A stretch of DNA of 64,000 nt, taken from NCBI RefSeq assembly GCF_000373985.1, contig NZ_KB892901.1, forward strand, positions 674 to 64,673, read 5' to 3'. The stretch is from Desulfobacter curvatus DSM 3379. Lineage in GTDB: Bacteria; Desulfobacterota; Desulfobacteria; Desulfobacterales; Desulfobacteraceae. Made by a program: the position numbers and the translations under genes. Below the pieces are notes generated by a model, which ran no database searches, had not been told where the DNA came from, and saw nothing but the letters and a program-made list of their open reading frames with translations. Of the stretch, positions 24,295-33,425 are shown one piece after another. Position 1 is the first letter of the stretch. Each line of letters opens with the position of its first letter.

Positions 24295-26325
24295 ATGATG
24301 AGCAGAATATGGAACTTGGTCCTTTTAATTTTTCTCTTGCAATGTTTTAGCCTCAATGCCTGGGGACAAGAAGCGGAAAAAAAAGAAACCACTGAACTTG
24401 AGTCCATGACGGTTATCGGGGAGACGGTGGCCCCGGAAGCGGTAGAGGTTTCAAGCCGTTTTTATCTTCCGGAAAGCGTGGAAGCCGTCCAGACCCTGAC
24501 CCGGGAAGATATTGAGGCCATCCAGCCCCGGGATGTCACAGACCTGATCGAGTATTCGCTGGGCATGAACATGTGGAAACAAGGCGCCCGGATCCATACC
24601 TTTTCCTTCAGTCGCGGAGATGCGGTCAGCGTTATTCTGAACGGGGTCTATCTCACATCAAACGAGGCCCGGCGCATGATTTCAGATATCCCCGTAGAGA
24701 TGATCGATTCCATCAAATTTGTACGTGACGCATCGGTGATCACCATCGGACCTTTGATGTCGTTTGGTACCGCCGAGGAAGGTTCCCCCAACCAGGGATT
24801 CATCATCATTGAGACCCGGAAGAAAGGGCCGGACACAAAATACGGCACGCAGATCCGCGCAAGCTACGCCTCCTATGACACGTTCAAAGCCTCGGCGGTT
24901 ACCGGCCATTCGTGGCAGGACGACCGCTTTACATTCAGCGCTGGATACCAGCGGACCCATAGCCAGGGAAGAGACGATTGGAACAACGGCTATACCGGGG
25001 ATACCTTGCTGTTTAACGGCGGTTTCAACAATGATGTGCTTCTGGCTAATTTCTCACTTTACTACAACACGGCAGCCAGAGAAATCCAACGCCACGAGAG
25101 CATCTACACCGGAGAACTGAATGAAAATGTCTGGGAATACGATCCCATCGATACCCTGCTGATGTCCATCAACCTGACCCGGCCATGGAATGAACATCAT
25201 ACCACCTCACTGACCTATGGCTGGAATAGAACCGAGTGCACGGGATATAGGTACACCATTGATGATAAATCGGCGACCGGTAACTATGCCAAAGACCGTT
25301 CCAGTGAGTGGAACCTTACCCATTCCATTGCCACGGATCGCAATACCTTCAAAATCGGCACGCAAATGGTCAGTTGGTTTCAATTTATTGAGCGCGCTCC
25401 CTCACCCCGGGAGGAAGAGATTTATGGGGCATATATAACCGATGCCTATAAAATCAAAGAGTGGTGGTTCATAGATGGAGCCTTGCGGGTGGATAAAAAG
25501 AAAATTGTTCATGGGGGAGATACATACCTGTCCAACGGCACACAGGTAAAACTGTCTGACGGGGAGTGGACCGATGAGGCCTTTGTGGCTTCCCTGGGCA
25601 ATGCCTGGCAGATCAATCCCATATGGAAATTGACGGCGCGCTATTCGTTTAATGTGACACCGACGCCGGATGTGCTGACAACCGTTGATGATGCCGAACT
25701 GCCTGATGAACAGCGACATCGCTATGAAGTGGGTGTGGCGGCTGATTTCAACAAGGTCATCCAGGTCTCGGCAACACCATTTTACTATAACATTAAAAAT
25801 GCCAAGGTGTCGGCGGATACCATCAGCACGGATTCCAATGGCGATCCCATCCTTGATCCGGTTAGCGGAGATCCCACGGACATCACGGTATATGATTCCC
25901 AGGACAGGGAACTGTACGGTTTTGAATTGAGCATTAAAGGCCGTTTTTACAAGGACATCCTGGGATATGAACTGGGATGGACGCATTTTGTGGACACCGA
26001 AGAGGACGGGAACAATGGGACTGAAAATCCGGAAAACAAATTCAGCGGACGCCTTAACTGGCATTATGGTGACTGGCGCAGCGACTTGACGATTCTTCAC
26101 GTCGGGCCCTATTCAAGTTACGGATACACTGTGGGGGATTTCACAACCGTGAACTTAAGTGTCAGCCGGACGATTTTCAATGGTGTCAAGGTAACCCTCT
26201 TTGGTAAAAACATCACGGATGACGAATACGCAACCAACAACAAAGGATATCCAACATTTGCCCAATGGGGTTGCCTGCGTGATGTGGGCGCCACTTACGG
26301 CATTGAAGTCAGCTATAGTTTTTAA
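24295..26325 (+). CDS. TonB-dependent outer-membrane receptor
   Basis: 676 residues from ATG 24295 (TAAGGAAG just upstream), preferred over 24220. Signal peptide ends near LNAWGQ. A TonB-box-like ESMTVIGE segment is followed by the plug domain (SVEAVQTLTREDIEAIQPRD ... FVRDASVITIG) and a beta-barrel that ends with NITDDEYATN and the terminal aromatic strand GIEVSYSF. The plug is short for the class, and the haem-receptor signatures FRAP and NPNL are not seen, so the ligand may not be free haem. Its position after the CobN/ExbB/DUF2149 genes implies uptake of a metal tetrapyrrole or other metal chelate. Confidence 0.9.
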   Translation: MMSRIWNLVLLIFLLQCFSLNAWGQEAEKKETTELESMTVIGETVAPEAVEVSSRFYLPESVEAVQTLTREDIEAIQPRDVTDLIEYSLGMNMWKQGARIHTFSFSRGDAVSVILNGVYLTSNEARRMISDIPVEMIDSIKFVRDASVITIGPLMSFGTAEEGSPNQGFIIIETRKKGPDTKYGTQIRASYASYDTFKASAVTGHSWQDDRFTFSAGYQRTHSQGRDDWNNGYTGDTLLFNGGFNNDVLLANFSLYYNTAAREIQRHESIYTGELNENVWEYDPIDTLLMSINLTRPWNEHHTTSLTYGWNRTECTGYRYTIDDKSATGNYAKDRSSEWNLTHSIATDRNTFKIGTQMVSWFQFIERAPSPREEEIYGAYITDAYKIKEWWFIDGALRVDKKKIVHGGDTYLSNGTQVKLSDGEWTDEAFVASLGNAWQINPIWKLTARYSFNVTPTPDVLTTVDDAELPDEQRHRYEVGVAADFNKVIQVSATPFYYNIKNAKVSADTISTDSNGDPILDPVSGDPTDITVYDSQDRELYGFELSIKGRFYKDILGYELGWTHFVDTEEDGNNGTENPENKFSGRLNWHYGDWRSDLTILHVGPYSSYGYTVGDFTTVNLSVSRTIFNGVKVTLFGKNITDDEYATNNKGYPTFAQWGCLRDVGATYGIEVSYSF

Positions 26326-26443
26326 TCCCGGCCGGATGTTGCTTACTTTATTTCATCAGCGGTCTGTTCCCAACGAACTGCCGTGAAGTCTACGGTATTT
26401 TATGCGTCCCTGCCGACACAATGCCGGGCAATTGATAGCCATA

Positions 26444-27349
26444 ATGAAATTTATTTTTTACACGATACTGACCGCTCTGACCGCTCTGGTGGCATTCCAG
26501 GTTTATGCCTTAGTCCGTCCTGGGGATAAAGTAGGGCAGAAGATAACTGATTCACCGGCTGCACCCGAAACGCCGGAACCCAACGTTTTAAAAAAACAAA
26601 CGGTAAAATTAAATGATGACCAGCGCACCATCACAGGTCGAAATCTGTTCAATGTCGAGGTGGACAAGCATCAAAACCTTAAGCTTGAAAACATATCACA
26701 GCTGGAAAAAACCAACCTTAAAATTACCCTTTTGGGTACGGTGACAACACCAGGCAAAAAGAATAAAGGATGGGCTGTCATAGAGGAGGCCAATAATAAA
26801 AAACAGACACTGTACAACGTGGGAGATACAATCCAAAATGGAACAATCAAATCAATTTTAAGAAATAAAATTATATTATCGGTCAATGGGCAAGATCAGA
26901 TTTTAGAGGTGAACCAGAACCTTACGAAAAATTACAGAAAACGTACAAACCGCCCTCATCCCAGCATAGAACAACAGCATCAACCCGCCGCGTCTAAAAA
27001 AAAAGAAATTGATCTTGATGCAGTCAAAGAACTGACAGGCGACATTGAACCGGCCCCCAGACAACCGCTGTTTAAAACCCGTACTTACTATGACAATGGC
27101 CGGGAATCCGGCGTGATGATTTACGGCATCAGACGAGGCGCCTCAGCCCAAGCCCTCGGCTTGAAAAACGGAGATGTTGTCCAGGCCGTGGACGATACTG
27201 AAATTACAAATCCGCAAGATCTGGAAAGCATGATGGACCGTATGGACAGGGATTCCGATATCACGGTTTCGGTGATCCGGCGCGGAAAGACCAAAGAAAT
27301 TGTATATAATGAACAGGAAAAGTCTTTCGCTGTCAACGATATTGAATAA
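26444..27349 (+). CDS. gspC: GspC-like type II secretion protein with PDZ domain
   Basis: 301 residues from ATG 26444 (26402 would add 14 residues; no clear ribosome site for either). A single N-terminal helix (MKFIFYTILTALTALVAFQV) is followed by the GspC homology region (TITGRNLFNVEV ... LKITLLGTVTTPGKKNKGWA ... VGDTIQNGTIKSILRNKIIL), a low-complexity linker, and a PDZ domain (GIRRGASAQALGLKNGDVVQ ... MDRDSDITVSVIRRG). GspC links the inner-membrane platform to the secretin. No other type II secretion gene is in the window, so it is an orphan here, placed just upstream of a dockerin phosphoesterase that may need this route. Confidence 0.85.
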   Translation: MKFIFYTILTALTALVAFQVYALVRPGDKVGQKITDSPAAPETPEPNVLKKQTVKLNDDQRTITGRNLFNVEVDKHQNLKLENISQLEKTNLKITLLGTVTTPGKKNKGWAVIEEANNKKQTLYNVGDTIQNGTIKSILRNKIILSVNGQDQILEVNQNLTKNYRKRTNRPHPSIEQQHQPAASKKKEIDLDAVKELTGDIEPAPRQPLFKTRTYYDNGRESGVMIYGIRRGASAQALGLKNGDVVQAVDDTEITNPQDLESMMDRMDRDSDITVSVIRRGKTKEIVYNEQEKSFAVNDIE

Positions 27350-27531
27350 TGAGGATGATGGCAGATTTCATGTGTCGTTTTGTTGAACGTAACTTCTGCG
27401 GTTCCCTTCCTCCGCCGAATCTGCGCCCTAACAAAGCCCTAAAAAAATACTAATAAAAAAACAAAACAATCCAAGCATTGATGCTGTACGGTGTCGCAGA
27501 TCGCTCACTAAACAGTAAATTGGGAGGAGAA

Positions 27532-30500
27532 ATGAAAAAGGCAACAGCGACCCTGCTCATACTGTGCTTCAGTTTGTTGATAAGCACATCGGTGTGGGCA
27601 CAGAAAACGATGTACACAACTCAGATAGTACTCGACAATATTGAAGAGTACGTCTCCGACGGCTCCTGGGACTCGGGCAGTTCCGATCTTGAGATCGGTT
27701 ATGAAAAGCCTGGCGAGGAAGACCAGGAACAGCAGATTGTCGGGGTTAGGTTCCAGAATGTAACCATCCCTGCAACCGATGAAATTGCAAAAGTTTACAT
27801 CCAGTTTACCCAGGATGAGGATAAAAACCAGTCTCCATTTTCAGCGACCATCTGGGGACAGGCCATCGGCGACGCACCCCAGTTTCAGGAAGAGACTTAT
27901 GCTGTTTCTTCACGGGAAAAAACAAGCGCTTCCGTAGCCTGGACGGATGTACCCGAGTGGACGGTCACCCACGAACAGGGTAAGGACCAGCAGACGCCTG
28001 ATCTGACAAATATTCTCAAGGAAATCAAGGCCAGGGGGGATTGGAACGATGGCCAGAGTATCGTATTCATCTTTGAAGCTACTGGTACCCGTACCGCCGA
28101 GTCCTATGACGGCGGCGGGGAAACCTATGCCCCGATACTGGTGATCGAAACAGCCACCACCGCATCCTACCAGCCGTTATCCTCTGCCGACGACGCCGAA
28201 GAGGGTGATGATGGTGCAGGTGTCATGGATATCGACAGTTCTGATCTTGAAATTGTCATGGATCATGAAGATGATCCCAGCCGGAACCAGACTGTGGGTA
28301 TCCGCTTCAGAGGCGTTTCCATCCCCCAGGGGGCTGAAATCCAGAGCGCCTTTATCCAGTTCAACGTGGATGAAGAAGATAAAAATGCAGATCCCTTCAA
28401 TGTGACCATTACAGGTGAAGCCAACGCTTACCCCGAAGCGTTTTCAAATACACTTTATGATATCTCTTCAAGAACAAGAACGTCCGCAAGTGTTGAGTGG
28501 AACGACATCCCCATGTGGACTGTCAAACAAGCGGCGGGTGAGGATCAGAGAACCAGCGATCTGACCCCCATTGTTCAGGAAATTGTCAACCGCACCGACT
28601 GGTACGGCGGCAACAACATGGTTTTTATCCTTGAAGGCACCGGCCAGCGCACCGCAGAATCCTTTGACGGCGCAGGGGATAACACCGGGCAGCGGCCCAC
28701 CCTGGTGGTAAAATTTATCGGGGAAGAAGAGAGCCCCTCCATTGGAAAAATCAGAGCAAGCTGGAATGCGGATCCCGCCACCACCATGGTGGTCAGCTGG
28801 GACCAGCTGGACGGTGAAAACCCGGTTGTAAAATGGGATACCACCGACCATGGCCGGGATGCAAGTGCCTATCCCAATACCCTGGCACCTTACAAAACCG
28901 TCAGCGCCTATGACATGAACACCCAGTTTGCAGCGTTTACGGGCCTTGCACCCAACACCATGGTTTACTTTGTGATCCAGGACAGCCTGAACACCAGCAA
29001 ACGGTACTGCTTTTTAACCGCCCCGGATTCCCCCGAGCCCTTTGCCTACATTGCCGGCGGTGACACCAAAAGCACCGGCGATGCCTACCTGGCCGGCCAG
29101 TATTCAAACCAGATGGTGGCCAAGCTGCGCCCCTTGTTTGTTCTATTCAGCGGGGACTACAACAGCGGGGACGGCACAGATGCAAACGCCTGGGCAGACT
29201 GGCTGACCAACTGGTCCGAACAGACCACCACCGAAGACGGCCGGCTTATCCCCATCATTGCCGTTCACGGCAACCATGAAAACGGGGATTACGAGGTGTT
29301 GCACAAGTTATTCGACACCCCGGAAACCAACGGTTATATGTATAACTTTTATGCGCTGACCTTCGGCGGTAACCTGCTCAAGGTGTTTGCCCTGAACTCC
29401 GAGCTGCAGAACGGCGATACCTATGCAACAGCCTTTGAAAGTATGAACCAATGGCTGGCCGATGAGCTTTATGCAAGTCAGGATGTAACGTTTAAGACGT
29501 GTGGATATCACAAACCCCTGCACCCCCATACAGCAGGCAAAGCTGAAAACCCCACCCTGATTAATGCCTGGGCAAATCTGTTTTACACCTACGGGATGGA
29601 TATATCCTGTGATGCCGACTCCCACATGCACAAACTGACCTTTCCCCTGGCACCCTGTGACGACACGGATGACACGTGCTTTCAGGACTTTAAAATTGAC
29701 GAGGAAAACGGTACGTTCTACCTGGGTGAAGGCAGCTGGGGTGCAAGCCCCAGAGACCACAACGACGACAAACCCTGGACCCTTGACAGTGATTCCTTTA
29801 ACCAGTTTAAGTGGATCCATGTCTATCCGGCCACAGGCACCCAAGAGGCGTATTTGTCCATCAGAACCGTTATTACCGGCAAAAAGAACTGCTACTATGA
29901 CAACTGTGCTGAAGGTGAAACCTCGGGTGACACCGTATCCCAGGTGCCTGATGTGGAAAGCCTGACCGAAGAGAATAAATATACGGCCATCCCTGAAAAC
30001 ATCGTTTTCGCGGACGCCCCTTATTTCGGCACTGAAATCCAGCTTCCCTTCACCCGCAACACCTATTCCGGTGATGTGCCCACAGCCCCCGCCGACTTGT
30101 CTGGAGAGGCTGTCTCTTACACTGAGATCGTCCTGACATGGGCAAATACATCCACGGAATCCGTTCAAAAGATTGAACTTGAGCGTAAAATTGGAGATGG
30201 TGACTGGGAAATCCTCAGCAGCCAGATTCAGCCGGAACTTGAATCCTATGAGCTGAGCGGACTCCAGGATGGAACAACCTATAAATTCAGAATGCGCGCC
30301 AGAAATATCTTTGGGTATTCCAATTATACCGGTGTGTGTAGCGTTGCGACCCTTACTGACCCCCGCCTGAAAGTTGTCTTCCAGACCGGCCGGGACGGTT
30401 ATGACGGCACCCTTGATATGGAAATTCGGTCAGCATCCCCGGACTCAGCGTTTGACGGCACCGAATCCGTGAGTGTGGATATGGCCGACGGCGGTGTCGT

Positions 30501-31089
30501 ACACGGCATGGTGAAATTTAAAAACCTTATTGCATCCATTCCCGATAACGCTGAAATTGTCAGTGCGGAACTCCAGGTGCTTACCACCAGCAGCTCGGAC
30601 GGCACCCAATCCTTTTACAGGATGCTGACCGACTGGCCCGAAGCGTGTACCTGGAGCGCACTGGGCGGTGATGGGGTTTCCCCTGACGGCACTGAAGCGA
30701 CAGCCGAGGCTGAAGCAACGGCCGGCTCACCGTCCTCCGGCGAATTGACATATATTGATGTTACAGAGTCCGTTAAAGCCTGGGCTGCCGGAGTCCCCAA
30801 CTATGGATGGGGTATCATCAACTCCTCCACCGACGGCTGGGATTTCTACGCCTCAGAGACAGCGACCCAGAGCGACCGGCCTCAATTAACCGTCTACTAT
30901 ACCATAGAAGGTGATTTGGATGAAGACGGTGATGTTGACAAGGATGATATTGCTAGGATCAGATCCCACCTGCGCGCATCTGCTTCCGTATGTGAGGCGT
31001 GCGACATTGATGGTGACGGCACAATTACGATAAGAGATGCAAGAATGCTTATGAAAAGCTGTACGCGTGCAAGATGTGCAACTGAATAA
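27532..31089 (+). CDS. Secreted purple acid phosphatase-like protein with dockerin
   Basis: 1185 residues from ATG 27532 (GGGAGGAG upstream). Signal peptide 1-23. Two tandem beta-sandwich repeats of about 180 residues (28-207 and 215-397) share WxDVPxWTV/WNDIPMWTV and GTRTAES/GQRTAES. Then come the PAP N-domain (405-500), the metallophosphoesterase (505-830) with GGDTK (509-513), GDYNSGD, GNHE (580-583), GYHKP and DADSH, a fibronectin III domain, a DNRLRE-type domain (SVKAWAAGVPNYGWGI), and a type I dockerin (GDLDEDGDVDKDD, CDIDGDGTITIRDA, ending CTRARCATE). The phosphatase region and dockerin are close paralogues of the protein at 13649 (both have GEGSWGA...NDDKPWTL). A catalytic role in phosphoester hydrolysis is likely; substrate unknown. 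Confidence 0.88.
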   Translation: MKKATATLLILCFSLLISTSVWAQKTMYTTQIVLDNIEEYVSDGSWDSGSSDLEIGYEKPGEEDQEQQIVGVRFQNVTIPATDEIAKVYIQFTQDEDKNQSPFSATIWGQAIGDAPQFQEETYAVSSREKTSASVAWTDVPEWTVTHEQGKDQQTPDLTNILKEIKARGDWNDGQSIVFIFEATGTRTAESYDGGGETYAPILVIETATTASYQPLSSADDAEEGDDGAGVMDIDSSDLEIVMDHEDDPSRNQTVGIRFRGVSIPQGAEIQSAFIQFNVDEEDKNADPFNVTITGEANAYPEAFSNTLYDISSRTRTSASVEWNDIPMWTVKQAAGEDQRTSDLTPIVQEIVNRTDWYGGNNMVFILEGTGQRTAESFDGAGDNTGQRPTLVVKFIGEEESPSIGKIRASWNADPATTMVVSWDQLDGENPVVKWDTTDHGRDASAYPNTLAPYKTVSAYDMNTQFAAFTGLAPNTMVYFVIQDSLNTSKRYCFLTAPDSPEPFAYIAGGDTKSTGDAYLAGQYSNQMVAKLRPLFVLFSGDYNSGDGTDANAWADWLTNWSEQTTTEDGRLIPIIAVHGNHENGDYEVLHKLFDTPETNGYMYNFYALTFGGNLLKVFALNSELQNGDTYATAFESMNQWLADELYASQDVTFKTCGYHKPLHPHTAGKAENPTLINAWANLFYTYGMDISCDADSHMHKLTFPLAPCDDTDDTCFQDFKIDEENGTFYLGEGSWGASPRDHNDDKPWTLDSDSFNQFKWIHVYPATGTQEAYLSIRTVITGKKNCYYDNCAEGETSGDTVSQVPDVESLTEENKYTAIPENIVFADAPYFGTEIQLPFTRNTYSGDVPTAPADLSGEAVSYTEIVLTWANTSTESVQKIELERKIGDGDWEILSSQIQPELESYELSGLQDGTTYKFRMRARNIFGYSNYTGVCSVATLTDPRLKVVFQTGRDGYDGTLDMEIRSASPDSAFDGTESVSVDMADGGVVHGMVKFKNLIASIPDNAEIVSAELQVLTTSSSDGTQSFYRMLTDWPEACTWSALGGDGVSPDGTEATAEAEATAGSPSSGELTYIDVTESVKAWAAGVPNYGWGIINSSTDGWDFYASETATQSDRPQLTVYYTIEGDLDEDGDVDKDDIARIRSHLRASASVCEACDIDGDGTITIRDARMLMKSCTRARCATE

Positions 31090-31105
31090 ATTATTGTAAT
31101 GCCTG

Positions 31106-31150
31106 AAAAAGAGCCTGGAGCGATTCTGTCCGGCCGCCCGGCTCTTCTTT
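31106..31150 (+). terminator. Probable terminator of the dockerin phosphatase gene
   Basis: AAGAGCC pairs with GGCTCTT across a G/C-rich loop and is followed by CTTTCTTT. It starts about 17 bases after the stop at 31089. Confidence 0.6.
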
Positions 31151-31184
31151 CTTTAACGGCACGGACAAATTTTAAAAATTTAAT

Positions 31185-31216
31185 AAGGAAGCGGTGCCTT
31201 AAGGTGCTGCTTCCTT
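31185..31216. repeat. Inverted repeat upstream of module B
   Basis: AAGGAAGC and GCTTCCTT form eight-base arms around a 16-base loop that itself contains CCTTAAGG. It lies about 20 bases before the start of the GYNPNSSS gene at 31237, so it could be an operator, a second terminator or a structured 5' leader; no T-run follows. Confidence 0.5.
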
Positions 31217-31236
31217 AAATTTTATGGAATCCTTAT

Positions 31237-31476
31237 ATGAAAGGTTCAATTTTAAGGGTGAAACACGGGTATAATCCCAACTCATCCTCCATGGGGAGCA
31301 TTATTTTTGTGCTGCCTCTGTCTATGATCGGTGTGGCCTTTGGCACGGCAGCCATATCCAGTCTGATACTGCCTCACTTTGTTAAGGACAAAAGCCCTTT
31401 GTCTCACACGGATCCTGTTGATGTGCACGAAAAGATATCCGGTACCGATGACGTCGAAAGCCCACGTGATGTTTAA
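31237..31476 (+). CDS. Small membrane protein with GYNPNSSS motif (copy B)
   Basis: 79 residues, the shortest and cleanest member: MKGSILRVKHGYNPNSSSMG begins almost at the N-terminus, followed by one hydrophobic segment (IIFVLPLSMIGVAFGTAAIS and onward) and an acidic, polar tail (DVESPRDV). Identity with the copy at 9548 is complete over VKHGYNPNSSSMGS and stays high into the helix. The short N-terminus shows that the residues before the motif in the other copies are dispensable. It is followed, with overlap, by the TPR-membrane paralogue. Family unknown. Confidence 0.82.
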   Translation: MKGSILRVKHGYNPNSSSMGSIIFVLPLSMIGVAFGTAAISSLILPHFVKDKSPLSHTDPVDVHEKISGTDDVESPRDV

Positions 31477-32779
31477 GTATATTGTTTCCCTGGCTCTAAT
31501 CCTGCTGATCCTCCCGGGGGGAACCGCCGGAGCTGCCTCTGTCCTGGATGACGCGCAAAAGCAGTTTACAGCCGGACAGTTCCAGGACGGGGTAAATATT
31601 TTGCGCAGGGCCGCCGCAGAGAAAACCGCATCAGAGCAGGAACGACTTCAAGCAAGCCTTGCCCTTGCCGGATTTTATGCAGACCAGGTCGGAGATTTTC
31701 AACGGGCATCCCAGGTGTTGAAACGCGCCCTGTCACCTTGGAAAAACATGAACTCAGTTAAAGTTTCCCAGGACGCCCAACACCAGCTGGACCAATGGGA
31801 AACCCTTAGAAAACAAGAGACAGCCCTGTTTCCGAAAATCCGGGAAATGAAGCAGTTGACCTTCACACGCCGAATCGTGGGCAACCCGTCCCAGGCCCGA
31901 AGACTCCGGCAGAATATCAATACACTCAGCAGTATAATCAAATCCCGCCCCGATTATTACGGGCTTCACGAATTGTATTATACACTGGGCCTGACCCACA
32001 AGGTTTGTGACCAGCCCTTTGCGGCCTGGAAGGCGTTCAGGCATGCCCTGACCTTGAAGCCCGCCATGGATCTGTATATGCCGGTATCCCGGCTTGAAAA
32101 AGAGACCCGGCTGATGTGGCAGATCAAATTTTTAAGGATCGGTGCAGGCACGCTGCTTTGCATTGTCCTGTTGATCCTAACGGTCACCTGGTACGTTCAA
32201 CGGCCCGGACGCTGGTTTGGATTCAGGCATCTGGCTGCAGGAGCTGTGGTTGCAGGCGTATGGGTACTGATCTTTCATTTTGGGGCTGTTACCCCCCAAC
32301 ACCTTGACAATGCACACCAGCTTGTGAACAGTGACGGCATCTATCCGCTGCCCCTTTATCTGCATCTGAAATCAGGGTCGCCCGGATCCGGGCCTTTAAA
32401 CTACCTGTTTTACTACGGACTGGCGGCTGTGACCGGCAGTTTTCTTTTCAGTGCCGCCACAGGCCGGTTTAAGCGGCGACTGTTGGCCACAGGTCTAAAT
32501 TTTGCTTTTGGCTTGGTCCTTTGCACATCATTGGGGACCTTGTTTTATCTAAACCACTGTCAGACAAATGTTGAATTTTACCCCAGGCAGACCAGGGTGG
32601 CGGACCTGGCAAAAGGCTGCCTGGCCTATCCCCTAAGCGATCCTGAGCCCTACCTGTTAACCAACCCCTTGTATTACCAGGGTCTGGATCTGACCCAGAT
32701 TGATGATTTAAAATTGATCGAATGGCTCAAATCCTATGATCAGCTGGCAAAGAATTTTGGTAAAAAAGACGATGATTAA
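31469..32779 (+). CDS. Exported TPR protein with C-terminal membrane domain (copy B)
   Basis: 436 residues from ATG 31469, which starts the signal peptide (MFKYIVSLALILLILPGGTA) and overlaps the previous gene by eight bases; 31448 is an alternative. TPR-like helices cover about 30-215 (AGQFQDGVNILRRAAAEKTA; LYYTLGLTHKVCDQPFAAWK). Four to five membrane segments follow, with a periplasmic-type loop at about 305-330, and the terminus DPEPYLLTNPLYYQG...LIEWLKSYDQ. Size, order and the EPYLLTNPL end match the gene at 9798. No enzymatic motif was found. Confidence 0.8.
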   Translation: MFKYIVSLALILLILPGGTAGAASVLDDAQKQFTAGQFQDGVNILRRAAAEKTASEQERLQASLALAGFYADQVGDFQRASQVLKRALSPWKNMNSVKVSQDAQHQLDQWETLRKQETALFPKIREMKQLTFTRRIVGNPSQARRLRQNINTLSSIIKSRPDYYGLHELYYTLGLTHKVCDQPFAAWKAFRHALTLKPAMDLYMPVSRLEKETRLMWQIKFLRIGAGTLLCIVLLILTVTWYVQRPGRWFGFRHLAAGAVVAGVWVLIFHFGAVTPQHLDNAHQLVNSDGIYPLPLYLHLKSGSPGSGPLNYLFYYGLAAVTGSFLFSAATGRFKRRLLATGLNFAFGLVLCTSLGTLFYLNHCQTNVEFYPRQTRVADLAKGCLAYPLSDPEPYLLTNPLYYQGLDLTQIDDLKLIEWLKSYDQLAKNFGKKDDD

Positions 32780-33425
32780 CCGACACAAACTACAGAACCG
32801 CCGGGAACACGCTTTTGTCAAGCTGCCGGGCATCGTTATCAATACTATTTTTGTGGGATTTATCTGTGCAGGACTTTTTTTGGCTTATACCACTTTTTTT
32901 TCAAACGACACCGTCACCCTGTCCCGGATGAGAAAAAATGAAATGGCTGCCTATGACCATCTAAAAGAGATCTTTACGGCACAAAACGCCTATTATGAAA
33001 AGAGCCGGGAAATCGTGGGTCGCAAATTGTATGCCGTATTTTTAACCCATTTGTGGAAGGCAGTAGATCGTGGAGGCCGCCCAGTTAACTTAAATCTGAT
33101 TCCTGAATCTTTGGCCGTTGCCGTGGGGACAACCAAAATCGTGGACGGGTACTATTTCATAGATGTCAGGCAGCGCAGAATCTCCGGGAAGCAGGCGCCT
33201 GTTACTATAGATTACACCAAAGCCTGGACTGTGGCGGCCATTCCGCAAAAACCGGGACAGTCTGGCAGTTTCGTACTGATGATCGACCAGACAAGAGCCC
33301 TCAGTGCCATTCCGGTCGACAAATATGCGTCCCGGTATCCCGTGCACCCCGAAAAAGGTGGATGGACTCTGCTGACCACTAAAGAGGATCTTGCCGTATT
33401 ACAGGAAAAAGGACCCATGCCATGA
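32772..33425 (+). CDS. Single-pass membrane protein with pilin-like ectodomain (copy B)
   Basis: 217 residues from ATG 32772, overlapping the previous gene; 32736 is a longer alternative. A basic N-terminus, one helix (IVINTIFVGFICAGLFLAYT) and then AYDHLKEIFTAQNAYYEKS lead into the ectodomain, with HLWKAVDRGG, LNLIPESLAVAV, DGYYFIDVRQRRISG and AWTVAAIPQ aligned to the copy at 12298. The radical SAM gene found between these two genes in module A is absent here. Confidence 0.75.
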   Translation: MINRHKLQNRREHAFVKLPGIVINTIFVGFICAGLFLAYTTFFSNDTVTLSRMRKNEMAAYDHLKEIFTAQNAYYEKSREIVGRKLYAVFLTHLWKAVDRGGRPVNLNLIPESLAVAVGTTKIVDGYYFIDVRQRRISGKQAPVTIDYTKAWTVAAIPQKPGQSGSFVLMIDQTRALSAIPVDKYASRYPVHPEKGGWTLLTTKEDLAVLQEKGPMP

